From contig NZ_CP023439.1 in NCBI RefSeq assembly GCF_002354895.1, positions 186,001 to 250,000 of the forward strand: a DNA stretch of 64,000 bases. Direction: 5' to 3'. This DNA comes from Thauera sp. K11. Lineage in GTDB: Bacteria; Pseudomonadota; Gammaproteobacteria; Burkholderiales; Rhodocyclaceae. The notes under the pieces were generated by a model. The model searched no databases. It saw only the letters and a list, made by a program, of their open reading frames with translations, and was not told where the DNA came from. Positions 44,474-53,457 of the stretch are shown piece by piece. The translations under genes and the position numbers were made by a program. Every line of letters starts with the position of its first letter. Within the stretch, counting starts at the first letter, position 1.

Positions 44474-45180
44474 GGATCGGCGCTCGGGGATGTCGAGCCG
44501 ATACCATCGCCATCCTGCGAGGCCGCATCAGCAAACAATGGGAAGCGGCGGCTTGCCGATTTCTGAAGGGCCGGGCAGCCTGTTGGTCAGAAAAGCGTCA
44601 CGGCAACCGGGGGCCTGAACGTCGGGGGACGGCGGACTTATCTACAGGGTCATCCACAGATTTTGTGGATAAGTGATGTGGGGGGGGGGGGGAGAGTGAC
44701 TCCTTCGATACAGGTGTTCCTGACCACTAAATTCAACTGGGTCGAGAACTGGACGCTTCGTGAGAACGGCGGCCTTAGTAACCGTTTCCACGTGCTCATT
44801 GGAGAACGAGGCGAGCAGCTATCGATGGATGGGAGTCAGATGTTCGGCCGGAGCTGCCGTTCGATGTTTGGCACCCGCGCTACCGCTACCGACCCGATAG
44901 CGGCCCTTCGAGTTTCGGTAAGCAGCGTCTGCCTTGCAATGGTTGCTACCGGTGTCGGTTGGCAAGCGAATTAACGCTGACTGCACTAAGTATTCTTCAG
45001 GCCCAATACGGGCGTCCGTCGAGCATCTCGTCCTACCAAAGTGCTGCCTCCCAACGAAATGAATCTCGCGGGCCGAACAAAAGTTGGTCGCGCACATCTC
45101 TTACAACTGTTCGGGATTGAACGTTCTGTGAATTTACAGCTGGACTGTGTGCATGAGACTGCGCTGCGCTGGAGCGAGTT
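44474..45180. other. Non-coding gap with DnaA-box-like sites and a 13-G tract
   Basis: No convincing gene in about 700 bases. TTATCTACA at 44638-44646, then ATCCACA-GATTT-TGTGGAT at 44652-44670, whose right arm plus AA gives a perfect DnaA box (TTATCCACA on the minus strand, 44664-44672). A run of 13 G begins 8 bases further (44680-44692). The pilL-side promoter must also lie here. The remaining 480 bases show nothing recognisable. Confidence 0.4.
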
Positions 45181-46542
45181 CTAGATCTGAGCCTCAGCAG
45201 GCTCAACCAGCCTCGCCGTTGCAAGCGAGATGTCCACTTCCGTAATAGCTTGTAATAATTGCCCTAGAACCTGCCAAGCTGGGCCAGTCTCGCCAACCAA
45301 CACCCGCGATGCTTCCGCGGCCAGGCTGAGTTCACCGGCCAATACCGCATCGACGAACTGGTTTACAGCGCCCGTCACCTCAGCCGAAACCTGGAGGGCC
45401 TGAAAGGTGGCTCTGCTCTGCTCAAGCGCGCTGAGAAGCTGGTCGTAGGTGGCCTGTTCGACGGGCGTGCGGCCACCCTTACTAGCCCAATAGGTTCGGA
45501 TGCCATCGAGTTCCACCAACGGATTGGTGATGGCTGTCAACGCAGCGACGTTGATGAGGGGCAGCGGCTGCACGCCCGCCACGGTGCACCACTTGTCAGC
45601 CTCGTTCCGGACTACATTCAGTGTGTCTAGTCCGGCGACAGCGAACGAGGTCAACCCGTATCCCTCGACAACTGGCAGGACGCAAATCCTCCGACCGCCC
45701 TCAACCACAGCGCGCCAGGTAGCCCAGCTCGTCGCCAAATCCACCGAGCTCTCGATGGGCACTGTCATCAACACGTCGGCTGGTGGCCAAATAACAGGGA
45801 CCGCTGCATCGCGTAGAAGGAACAGGCTGCAGCCGTTCTCGTCGGAACAGAACTGCGCCCGCAGGTTTGACTCGAGCTCTGCGAGCTGAGCATCGTGAAA
45901 CTGGCGAACCGCTCGGCACGCCGTGTCAAACGCGCAGCCCTTCTTCGCTCTAGGATTTCGGTGGGTTGTAAATGGCGACTGCTGGCGGATCGATGCTTCG
46001 CCTGCCAGGGCTCGGAGCCCCTCAAGGATGCGAGACAGCTCCCCGAGTTCTTTCGGTGGCTCCGAAGTGAACAACTCCCACGGTTCCTCGATCTCCGCGT
46101 TCTTGACGTGGCCCAAGAGGTCGTCTACCCAGCCTATGTATGCAGAGGCGCCTTCAGGTAGCCGGATGAACCGACGGACGACGTCTGCGGAGCAGTCGAA
46201 CAACAACGACTGCAGTTTCGATGACCGCCGCAACTCCGCTCCATCAGACTGAACCTCTGGAGGCGGTACTAGCGCGCGCGATGCGTCGTTCACTCTCCCC
46301 AAGGCCGTGAGCGCTTCTCCATCTGGAGGGCCCCGAAGTACCGAATCCAAAAGAACCTTCAAATTTTTGTTGACCACTCGTAAGTGCTCAAGACACTGCG
46401 ATAGGTAGGCCGTGCTGCTGTCCGTAGTCAACTGAGTATTGAGAGCCAGCATCCACCCTCGATTTCTGCTGACGACCGCTGGTCCGGGCAAGTTGTCGCG
46501 CTGGATGCGCTTTTGTACAAGCGGGTACTCGACAGTCATCAT
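45181..46542 (-). CDS. C-terminal part of the nuclease-STAND protein, in a second frame
   Basis: About 453 residues from the ATG at 46542 (MMTVEYPLVQKRIQRDNLPG), predicted soluble and helical. I recognise no named domain. The reading overlaps the large upstream gene by about 155 bases in a different frame, and the upstream protein's last about 60 residues look like an out-of-frame translation of this one's start. So this is probably the C-terminal sensor part of one protein of about 1,270 residues, split by a frameshift somewhere in 46388-46644. A separate gene with a long overlap is possible but less likely; the ATG has only a weak ribosome site. Confidence 0.6.
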   Translation of the reverse strand: MMTVEYPLVQKRIQRDNLPGPAVVSRNRGWMLALNTQLTTDSSTAYLSQCLEHLRVVNKNLKVLLDSVLRGPPDGEALTALGRVNDASRALVPPPEVQSDGAELRRSSKLQSLLFDCSADVVRRFIRLPEGASAYIGWVDDLLGHVKNAEIEEPWELFTSEPPKELGELSRILEGLRALAGEASIRQQSPFTTHRNPRAKKGCAFDTACRAVRQFHDAQLAELESNLRAQFCSDENGCSLFLLRDAAVPVIWPPADVLMTVPIESSVDLATSWATWRAVVEGGRRICVLPVVEGYGLTSFAVAGLDTLNVVRNEADKWCTVAGVQPLPLINVAALTAITNPLVELDGIRTYWASKGGRTPVEQATYDQLLSALEQSRATFQALQVSAEVTGAVNQFVDAVLAGELSLAAEASRVLVGETGPAWQVLGQLLQAITEVDISLATARLVEPAEAQI

Positions 46543-48982
46543 CTGAACGACCATCCGCGCCCAAGGCATCGCTCGCGACCACGTCCGCTGAGGGTGCCAC
46601 GGCAAGGAGTATTTCGCAGACACGCACCACCGCATTATTGGCATCCGCGCTCATCGCGGCGGTAATACACCAGACATTCGCGCGGACCTCGACGCCTTCC
46701 TCGCATGGCGTCAGTGTTGGCGTCGACACCCATGACACGCAGTCAACGAACCTCTGAAATAGGGCTTCCTGCCCCGCCCTGCTGACCCACTCGACGGCGA
46801 CTGTGCGGCTGAGGGCGCGGGCCACCCTAAGCAGCGCCACGAGGTCGTCGAAGTCAGTGTCCTGCATTGGAGGGTTGAGCCGCGAGAACTCATCCAAGAT
46901 GATGGATCCCGGAAGCACTTGTCCGCTGAGCGAAGCCAGCACTTGGGTGAGCTCGCGCAGGTCTCCAGCCGCATCAGCAACCCTCCTCATCCCTCTAGGG
47001 CCGAGGAGGGCAATGCACCTCTGAGCCAAACTGTTGGGAGCCGCCGCGGCTCTCAGCTCTCCGATGCGTCGGCACGCTGGTCCAAACTGGACTTCTTGTC
47101 CAATTTCGGGCAGTTCGACACCCGTCAATCCCAGCATCCCTGCCAGCCCGCGATGCGCCTTTGGTACGGCTTGAGCTTCAGGCGTCGCAAGCCACTCTCG
47201 CACCACGCGATGTGCATGGGCGAGGTCAAGGCCTTTCATGACCGCAGCGAACACGGATGCACTGGGTTCGGCTTGAATGCGCTGAACAAGTACGCCGAGC
47301 ACCGCGTCATCACAGCTCACATGCGCCGACAGGGTCCTCTCCAAGAACCGCGCAAGTTCGCTTGCCGGCACGACGCGGACCGCTGCTGCGGCTGTAGCGG
47401 ATAACACCGGGGGTGGAAACTCGTGCGTGAGCCTCAAGATTTCAGCGGAGCGCAGTTCGTGGAGTCCGACGATGCGGCCGTCGCCGGTGCCGTTGACCAG
47501 ATGCTCATCCATGAGACGACTCAACGCCATGGATACCGTTGAATTCGACTTTCCGAGCACTTCTGGGAGACGCGCGACCTCTGCACTGCAGCCGGCGGCG
47601 TTTGCGCAGGCCACCACGCGAAGAATGTCCAATTCGTCGTGCCGCCCGACGTCGTTCAGTCTGGCGGCGACCTGTTCGCTCAGCGTCTCTCTGAGGCGGC
47701 GGCCCCGCGTCAGAACGTGGGTGTACTCGAGCAGGTGTCCGTTCGACCTGCTCCACGGTTCCTTCCACCCTTGCCAATTCGTCTGACCACGCTGGCGAAG
47801 CTCGCTCCAGATTCGTTCAGCCAAAGCGGTATCGCTATCCACTCTAACCTGACGAGCGTGGCCCTTGTCCACAAGCGGATACCTGTCTTCCTCTCGCACT
47901 GAACCTAGTAGTAGCAGTCCAGGCGTTCTCCGGACCTCGGCCGCGAGTGCGGTCCACGCCTCAACGAGGCCGCGTCCAATGTCGTCGATGATAAATCCGA
48001 CCGGAGCGTCGAGGGTCGCGCACCGGGAACGCGCAAGCTGCATGAGATTGCCCAATGCATCAGGCGGGAGCCTGCGTATTTGGAACCAGCGGACCGCATG
48101 TCGGCTGGCGTACGCAGCGTCCCACAGGATCGCAGACTTCCCTGAACCAGACGGACCGTGCACCAAAACGTTCCTGCGGTCGTTCAAACCGTCCATGACT
48201 GCGGCGCGCAGCTCAGGGCGTTCAACTACCAAACCAGCCGCTACGTGCGCAGGTTGTGTGTCCACGCCCATGTAAAAGAGCTGGTCATCGTTGGCAGTAA
48301 GGAAATCGACCGTTGCGCAAAGCCCGGTCGCCAGAGCCTCCTCGACTACAGCCGAAGTCAGTAGCGGCTGCAACGCATCGAAGCGCTGCTGAACATCAGA
48401 GACGCCGACTCCTAGGTAGTCAGTAGGCTTGCGCATACCGTTTGCGTCGGCCGCCGTACCGACGATACCGAGTAGGTCCGCAAAGTAGACGTCGGCTTCC
48501 TGTTGGGTACAGCCGAGAGCATTCGCTATATCAACCACCGCATCCGCGCGCGGGTTTGGGAGTACGAGCACTTGTGTCTTCGACACATCGGCCACTAGAC
48601 CCTTCTTTCCCTTGAGTTTGCCAATGACATTGGGGTAGCCATTGAGTTCTCGGAGGCTGCTCTGCGAGCTGCTGCGCTCGTCAACGTCGCTTTCGAGGAC
48701 GAGTAAGAAGCGGTCGGTGGGATTGCGGGTCTTGCTATCCCACATTTTCTTGATGAAATCTGCGACTACCTTCGCGCGGAACGGGCCCATGTGGTCGCGC
48801 CGCGACTTGACCTGACAGAGCACCCGGATCTGAGGCCCACGCAACTCCAGGTCATCACGGCCTTCAGGGATGACCATCCCATACGTATACCTGCCGACGA
48901 ATCCCATTACCGCCAGATGAGCGGCGACGACGTCCTGGTATCTGAAACCTCTTCCCGCGTGGGACCCCGCCTTTGATGACAT
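46388..48982 (-). CDS. Nuclease-STAND NTPase (Avs/Cap4-like defence protein), N-terminal part
   Basis: The 864-residue reading has an N-terminal nuclease-like domain of the DUF4297/Cap4 kind (RGFRYQDVVAAHLA, acidic D43-D44, Q57-V58-K59 in VLCQVKSRR), then a STAND-type P-loop ATPase with Walker A GPSGSGKS at 276-283 and Walker B GFIIDDIG at 329-336, followed by winged-helix-like and helical regions. That order, nuclease effector plus STAND switch plus long helical sensor, is that of Avs-type anti-phage proteins, which detect phage proteins and cut DNA. The ATG has a strong GGGAGGG site. The end of this frame is probably artificial (see the next gene). Family by architecture; the defence role is inferred. 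Confidence 0.72.
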   Translation of the reverse strand: MSSKAGSHAGRGFRYQDVVAAHLAVMGFVGRYTYGMVIPEGRDDLELRGPQIRVLCQVKSRRDHMGPFRAKVVADFIKKMWDSKTRNPTDRFLLVLESDVDERSSSQSSLRELNGYPNVIGKLKGKKGLVADVSKTQVLVLPNPRADAVVDIANALGCTQQEADVYFADLLGIVGTAADANGMRKPTDYLGVGVSDVQQRFDALQPLLTSAVVEEALATGLCATVDFLTANDDQLFYMGVDTQPAHVAAGLVVERPELRAAVMDGLNDRRNVLVHGPSGSGKSAILWDAAYASRHAVRWFQIRRLPPDALGNLMQLARSRCATLDAPVGFIIDDIGRGLVEAWTALAAEVRRTPGLLLLGSVREEDRYPLVDKGHARQVRVDSDTALAERIWSELRQRGQTNWQGWKEPWSRSNGHLLEYTHVLTRGRRLRETLSEQVAARLNDVGRHDELDILRVVACANAAGCSAEVARLPEVLGKSNSTVSMALSRLMDEHLVNGTGDGRIVGLHELRSAEILRLTHEFPPPVLSATAAAAVRVVPASELARFLERTLSAHVSCDDAVLGVLVQRIQAEPSASVFAAVMKGLDLAHAHRVVREWLATPEAQAVPKAHRGLAGMLGLTGVELPEIGQEVQFGPACRRIGELRAAAAPNSLAQRCIALLGPRGMRRVADAAGDLRELTQVLASLSGQVLPGSIILDEFSRLNPPMQDTDFDDLVALLRVARALSRTVAVEWVSRAGQEALFQRFVDCVSWVSTPTLTPCEEGVEVRANVWCITAAMSADANNAVVRVCEILLAVAPSADVVASDALGADGRSDDDCRVPACTKAHPARQLARTSGRQQKSRVDAGSQYSVDYGQQHGLPIAVS

Positions 48983-49094
48983 TTTCCCTCCCTGCTCATG
49001 GAATGGTTGCGCCGCTCCCGCGTTTTAGCCCAACTACAGGGCGTCTTCTCGCCGACGGCGAATCCAGAATAGGAGCTGCAATGCGGGCAACTCG

Positions 49095-49271
49095 TCAGGC
49101 TGGAATCTCCGCGACCCTGGGTCCATTCGTGCCAATGACAGAGAAGCGGTAGAACTTCACCACATCGCCAAGGTGACGGAACTTTTGCCGCGCCAGTTGA
49201 AGCAGCTTCTCGTCGCAGTTCAGCCTAGAGCGGTCGAGCAAGAAAAAAGCTGACCGGCTGCTCCTGGCCAC
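49095..49271 (-). pseudogene. Short gene fragment or small ORF, unidentified
   Basis: A 58-codon reading from a GTG looks protein-like (LLDRSRLNCDEKLLQLARQK then FRHLGDVVKFYRF), with no ribosome site. It may be the C-terminal end of a lost gene. An inverted repeat GTTACC-GGAAT-GGTAAC lies at its upstream edge (49279-49295). The rest of 48983-49464 holds only the leader of the STAND gene. Confidence 0.3.
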
Positions 49272-49464
49272 AGCGGCAGTTACCGGAATGGTAACCTAAT
49301 GGCAGATCCGGCCGAGAAGCAGATAGTCGTACCGTCTTTGACGACAGGCTGTATACGCTCGGTTCCGAGCAGCAGCATGTGATCATGTCGCTGAATCGAT
49401 AGTCACGACGAAGCAGCTATGCTAACCACCACCGATCGGTTCCAGTGATAACGTGCGAGTGGAA

Positions 49465-49481
49465 TAATATTGATTATTATA
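49465..49481 (+). promoter_or_regulatory. AT-rich inverted repeat in the H-NS gene promoter region
   Basis: ATAATA-TTGAT-TATTAT followed by TAAGTATAG, in an AT-rich patch about 75 bases before the hns start. H-NS proteins prefer such AT-rich bent DNA, so autoregulation is plausible. Confidence 0.4.
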
Positions 49482-49557
49482 AGTATAGCCCATTTGACTT
49501 TCCGTCCCCCACCCCTATCATCCCCGCATTCGCCCCACCCAGGAGTGCCTGAATAGC

Positions 49558-49977
49558 ATGGAACTTTCGACCCTGAATCTGTCCGATCTGCGCAAGCTCG
49601 CCGGCAGAATCGAGAAGGAAATCGAGAAGCGTGCGGCCAGTACCCGCGCGGGTCTGCTGAAAAAGCTGTCGAAGCTGGCCAAGGAGCACGGGGTATCACT
49701 GGACGATCTGGTCAGTGCCGCACCAACACCTGCTCTCATCGAACGCGCTCCGGTCGCGACCCAAAAGGCACCGCTGCCCGCTAAGTACGTCCACCCGAGC
49801 AACAAGAATCTGGCATGGTCGGGCCGGGGCCGCAAACCCGGCTGGATCGATGTCTGGCTCGCCAACGGCGGCACACTATCCGCACTGGAAGTCGCCGCGC
49901 AAAAGCTGGCCGGCAGGAAATCGTCGTTCAAGCCAACCCCGAAATCCGTCAAGCCGGTCACCCCCACCGCCAGCTGA
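49558..49977 (+). CDS. H-NS family nucleoid protein
   Basis: Silences AT-rich foreign DNA. The 139-residue protein has an N-terminal coiled-coil oligomerisation domain (LSDLRKLAGRIEKEIEKRAAS) and the C-terminal DNA-binding motif KNLAWSGRGRKPGWI, in the betaproteobacterial BpH3/HvrA style, with an Ala/Pro/Lys-rich linker and tail. GGAG precedes the ATG. Conjugative elements often carry their own H-NS to lower the fitness cost of arrival; the neighbouring AT-richer genes would be natural targets. Confidence 0.88.
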   Translation: MELSTLNLSDLRKLAGRIEKEIEKRAASTRAGLLKKLSKLAKEHGVSLDDLVSAAPTPALIERAPVATQKAPLPAKYVHPSNKNLAWSGRGRKPGWIDVWLANGGTLSALEVAAQKLAGRKSSFKPTPKSVKPVTPTAS

Positions 49978-50048
49978 TCCGAAGCGGCGTGCAGGTCGCG
50001 AGGCGATCGGCAGGCGGCTGATCGTGCCGCGACCGAATGTTCCTGTTC

Positions 50049-50074
50049 ATCGGTAGTTGTCGACAATTACCGAT
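50049..50074 (+). promoter_or_regulatory. 26-bp near-perfect palindrome with TTGTCGACAA core
   Basis: ATCGGTAGTTGTC and GACAATTACCGAT pair over 26 bases with one mismatched pair. TTGT-CG-ACAA cores are typical of GntR/FCD-family operators. No GntR gene is visible nearby, so the regulator may be elsewhere or lost. No intact gene starts just behind it. Confidence 0.45.
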
Positions 50075-50213
50075 GTTATGAAACACCTTGGGTGGATTGG
50101 ATTCGCCCCCCGGAAACCGGTACCAGGAGGACGCCGAGGTCTCCCTGACCCGCACCGAGAAACGGGACTGCAACGTGGCGCTGCCCCACGGTGTTCTGGA
50201 ACTGTCCATAGCT

Positions 50214-50858
50214 TCAGTCGCGATCCGGCGCACCGAGCGGGAAGTTGCCCCGGTAAGGCCGCGCTTCGTCCACGGCGCGAGCAATGGACGGATGCGCCAG
50301 CAGTCGGGCACGGTAGGCCCGGAGCTTGGCGTACCCGAGCGGAATTTCATGAGCCCAATCAGCATAGAAAAGTGACGGCGCGGCGGCGCAATCGGCCAGC
50401 GTGAACGCCTCACCGGCAGCCCAGGCACGACCAGCGAGGCTGGTGTCGAGCCAGGCGTAGATCCTGTCCAGGACGCCACGCGCCTCTTTCACTCCGTAGG
50501 GATCTCGATCAGACGCTGGACGGAGCGGGTCCAAGGCGATCTTCTGCATTGGCGTCATGACGTAGTTGTCGAAGATGCGGTCAAGCATCCGAACCTCGAC
50601 GCCCGCGTCGCCGTCCGGAATCAGGTGAACCGTGCCGGGGTAGTGAATCTGCAGATACTCGATGATCGTACTGCTCTCGAGAATCGTGCGCTCCTGATCC
50701 ACGAGCGCAGGAAAGCGCCTGAGCGGCCAGAGGGAGGCGAGTTCGGCGTTTGCCGAGGGGTCTTGAAGGCTGCGGTACTCGAAGGGGGTCGCGTTCTCGT
50801 AGAGGGCGATCAGTACCTTCTGGCAATAGGACGAAAAGGGATGGGCGTATAGCTTCAT
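50214..50858 (-). CDS. Glutathione S-transferase family protein
   Basis: The 214-residue cytosolic protein has a thioredoxin-fold N-terminal domain (MKLYAHPFSSYCQKVLIALYE with S/C at the thiol-binding position; FPALVD cis-proline; ILESSTIIEYL for glutathione contact) and an all-helical C-terminal domain (WAAGEAFTLADCAAAPSLFYADW). It would conjugate or reduce electrophiles with glutathione. GGAGAG precedes the ATG. It seems to be a stand-alone cargo gene in the island; the substrate is unknown. Confidence 0.88.
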   Translation of the reverse strand: MKLYAHPFSSYCQKVLIALYENATPFEYRSLQDPSANAELASLWPLRRFPALVDQERTILESSTIIEYLQIHYPGTVHLIPDGDAGVEVRMLDRIFDNYVMTPMQKIALDPLRPASDRDPYGVKEARGVLDRIYAWLDTSLAGRAWAAGEAFTLADCAAAPSLFYADWAHEIPLGYAKLRAYRARLLAHPSIARAVDEARPYRGNFPLGAPDRD

Positions 50859-51415
50859 CGATTTCTCTCCGTGGGTGTTTTGCCGCCGGCGGGTGCTGTC
50901 TCCACCTCAGGATCTAGCGACGAGGCGTCCAAGCCATTTAACAGTAGCCTTTTCAACCGCACAGCCCAAGCCGGGAACAGGCGCAATCGCTGCGCCGACC
51001 ACCCGCCTCCCGATTCGACACATTCTCGAATCCGGGAACGTCTTGCATCCCATTCCCGCATGACGCGCATCCAGCGCGATCCGATGCTGGCTTCATGCGT
51101 TGCTGATCCGTCAGCACCATGCCAGCGGCTCGGGTCTCGGAGCCGCCGCGGATCCTCCCGCGCGACCCGCCAATCCGCCCGCATCGCCCCCGCGGATGAG
51201 TGCCTCCGGGCGCCGATGCCATTTCCTTCCGTCCACGCCTCGGGATGTCACTTCATCCCGAGCGGGTGGGGTACGCCCCTGGCCTCAGCAGGAGTACCTC
51301 ATGGATACCCATCCCAGCCAACGGCGCACCCCCGATGCGCCCTCCGACTGCACCCGATGCGCCGTACCGGCGCCGGTTCCAGGCCATTCCGCCCGAGCGA
51401 CCGGAGGTCATCACC
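50859..51415. other. Non-coding stretch with a strong leader hairpin
   Basis: No gene is convincing; an open minus-strand reading at 50855-51184 has neither a ribosome site nor recognisable motifs. At 51239-51262 a perfect 9-bp stem CTCGGGATG / CATCCCGAG with a 6-base loop lies about 155 bases before the next gene, in what would be its untranslated leader. Confidence 0.4.
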
Positions 51416-51805
51416 ATGACCGATAAGTCGCACGTCTCATTGGAGCAACGGGTCTGCCTAGTCTGCGGCACTCCCTTCGATACCGGCAACATCCTGCTCG
51501 ACAAGCGTCTGCGCGCAAGCCTGGCACACCGCACGACGACAGGCTGGGGCCTGTGCCCCGAGCATCAGAAGCTGTCCGATGACGGCTTCGTCGCCCTGGT
51601 CGAATGCGATCCGCAGCGCAGCGGCTTGCCGCGTGACCGGCTGAAGCCGGAACAGGCGTACCGAACGGGTCGCGTGGCCCATCTAAAACGCGAGGCATTC
51701 GCCGCCGTGTTCAACGTATCGATCCCGGCCGATCAGCCCTGCGTCTTCGTCGAGCCCGGCGTCATCGAACACCTGCAGGCGATGGTGGCACCGCCGCCGG
51801 ACTGA
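51416..51805 (+). CDS. ICE-associated CxxC protein, function unknown
   Basis: A 129-residue soluble protein with a CLVCGTPFDTG knuckle and a second metal-type position GLCPEHQKLSDDG, suggesting one zinc site (C-x2-C ... C-x2-H). The rest is mixed alpha/beta (FNVSIPADQPCVFVEPGVI). GGAGG precedes the ATG; the longer reading from 51200 runs through the leader hairpin. Such genes commonly precede the GHKL ATPase gene on this kind of element. No function known. Confidence 0.6.
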   Translation: MTDKSHVSLEQRVCLVCGTPFDTGNILLDKRLRASLAHRTTTGWGLCPEHQKLSDDGFVALVECDPQRSGLPRDRLKPEQAYRTGRVAHLKREAFAAVFNVSIPADQPCVFVEPGVIEHLQAMVAPPPD

Positions 51806-52005
51806 GCGCCCGGCGAAACCGTCCGATACGCCATGCGCCGTCCCCGCGAACCGCGGGGCGACGCATGGCTCCGGCCGCCGAGCCTCCGACCTCCTCCCCT
51901 GCCCCGCCGCCGCCCCGCTGCGGTGGCCTCGCTTCCGCTCGCCATGCGGCGGGTTTCCGCGTTCCTGCGCCTTGCCGGCGCCGACACTTTTCCAAGGAGC
52001 TTTTC

Positions 52006-53457
52006 ATGAGTCTCATCCGTCTCAAGACCAATCAGCATCGGCTGATCGCCAACCTGCGGCACGCCTTCACCCCGCATTCCATGCTCGGCGAACTGCTGCA
52101 GAACGCCCGACGGGCCAAGGCCAGCCACATCCACGTCATCGCCGATGGCAACACCCTCATCGTCAGCGACGACGGCATCGGCATTGCCGACCTGCAATCG
52201 CTGATCCACATCGCCGAGTCCGGCTGGGACCCGGCATTGCAGGCGCGCGAGAACGCCTTCGGCCTGGGCGTACTGTCCACGCTGTACTTCGCCGAGCGCC
52301 TGTCCGTGCATTCGGGCAGTCAGTCCTTCCGTGCATCGACCGCGGCCATCATCCGCGGCGACGACATCGAGGTGCGCCACGCGCCGCCGCTCACCGGCAC
52401 CGAGATCCGGCTCGACGGCGTGCAGTCCCCGCAAGCGGGCCTCGGCCTGTCGGAATGGATCGGGCAGCGATTGGAACGACTGTGCGAAGCCTTCCCGGTT
52501 CGCGTGTCCTTCAACGGTACCGAGCTCGCCCGCCCGCTGGCGGACGCTTCCCTGCCCTGGCGGGACACGCCCATGGGCCGGGTCCTGCTCGATCTGTCCA
52601 GCTCACCGAAACACTGGCGCTGCTTTCTCCAGGGATTGCCCATCGGGCGCGTACCCACTTTCGATCCTTCCGCGTATCAGGTGATCCTGCTGCGTGACGA
52701 CATCATCGCCCGGCTGCCAGACCGCCAGTACCTGCTCAACGAGGAGGACGACCACCGGCGCATCCAGGCCGCCATCGACGGCGCCTACCGGCAAGCCCTG
52801 ATCGAGGCCAAGGAAAGCCTGTCCGGCCGCGAATTCGTCGAGTTGTATGCGGAGACCTGCCTGTCTTCGTCGAATGCCGACCTGCTCAACGACATCCCGT
52901 TCGCACTGTGCGAATGGTTCCGCAACTGGGAAGGCAATCCCCCCGGATACTATCGATACAGGGAGTGGTATCCGCTCGATGGAATCGCAACCCGCGCCGC
53001 ACTACAGGAAGTCGGCGTCTGGTGCATCGAAAGCGACCGGGACGATGAGCCCACCGCAGAGGTCTATCTCCAAGCCCGTCAGACCTTCCTGTTGGAAGAG
53101 CCTCGCCTCCACGCCGCACACTGGCTCATGCACCTGGCCAGGACCCTCACACCGGACCAGGTGCGCGTCCGGCACGGCCCGATCCTCCACACCGAAGACT
53201 GGCCCGAGTTGGCCGAGCGCCTCGCCGAACTGGTTCTGGTCGAAACACTCGGCGTCAGCCTCGAAGGCGAGCGCGACGCGTATCCGGTGGTGGCCGTACG
53301 CAAGGGGGACACGCTCTACCTGACCCCAGCGGCCGACGCCGACGACGCCACGCGGCTCATCTGCGACTACGTGTTCGACGAATGCTACCGCGAGGAGCGC
53401 AAGGACGAAGACGCGCAGACCTTGACGTCGGTGTGCTCGATGCCGACGGTTTTCTGA
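52006..53457 (+). CDS. GHKL-type ATP-binding protein, 3' end truncated at island border
   Basis: The 483-codon reading starts with an Hsp90/MutL-like ATPase fold: ELLQNARRAKASHIHVIADG (N-box, metal-binding N), VSDDGIGIAD (G1 box) and NAFGLGVLSTLYFAE (G2-like). The remaining 300 residues are not recognised. AAGGAG precedes the ATG. The last 14 or so codons coincide, in another frame, with the acyl-CoA synthetase stump at 53418, so the true C terminus is missing and the end (SVCSMPTVF) is junction-made. Possible role: chaperone-like or DNA-structure ATPase of the element; unproven. Confidence 0.75.
   Translation: MSLIRLKTNQHRLIANLRHAFTPHSMLGELLQNARRAKASHIHVIADGNTLIVSDDGIGIADLQSLIHIAESGWDPALQARENAFGLGVLSTLYFAERLSVHSGSQSFRASTAAIIRGDDIEVRHAPPLTGTEIRLDGVQSPQAGLGLSEWIGQRLERLCEAFPVRVSFNGTELARPLADASLPWRDTPMGRVLLDLSSSPKHWRCFLQGLPIGRVPTFDPSAYQVILLRDDIIARLPDRQYLLNEEDDHRRIQAAIDGAYRQALIEAKESLSGREFVELYAETCLSSSNADLLNDIPFALCEWFRNWEGNPPGYYRYREWYPLDGIATRAALQEVGVWCIESDRDDEPTAEVYLQARQTFLLEEPRLHAAHWLMHLARTLTPDQVRVRHGPILHTEDWPELAERLAELVLVETLGVSLEGERDAYPVVAVRKGDTLYLTPAADADDATRLICDYVFDECYREERKDEDAQTLTSVCSMPTVF

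Noticed and set aside
50855..51184. A 109-codon minus-strand reading before the transferase gene
   Set aside because: No start signal, Arg-rich shadow-like composition, overlaps the leader of the transferase gene.
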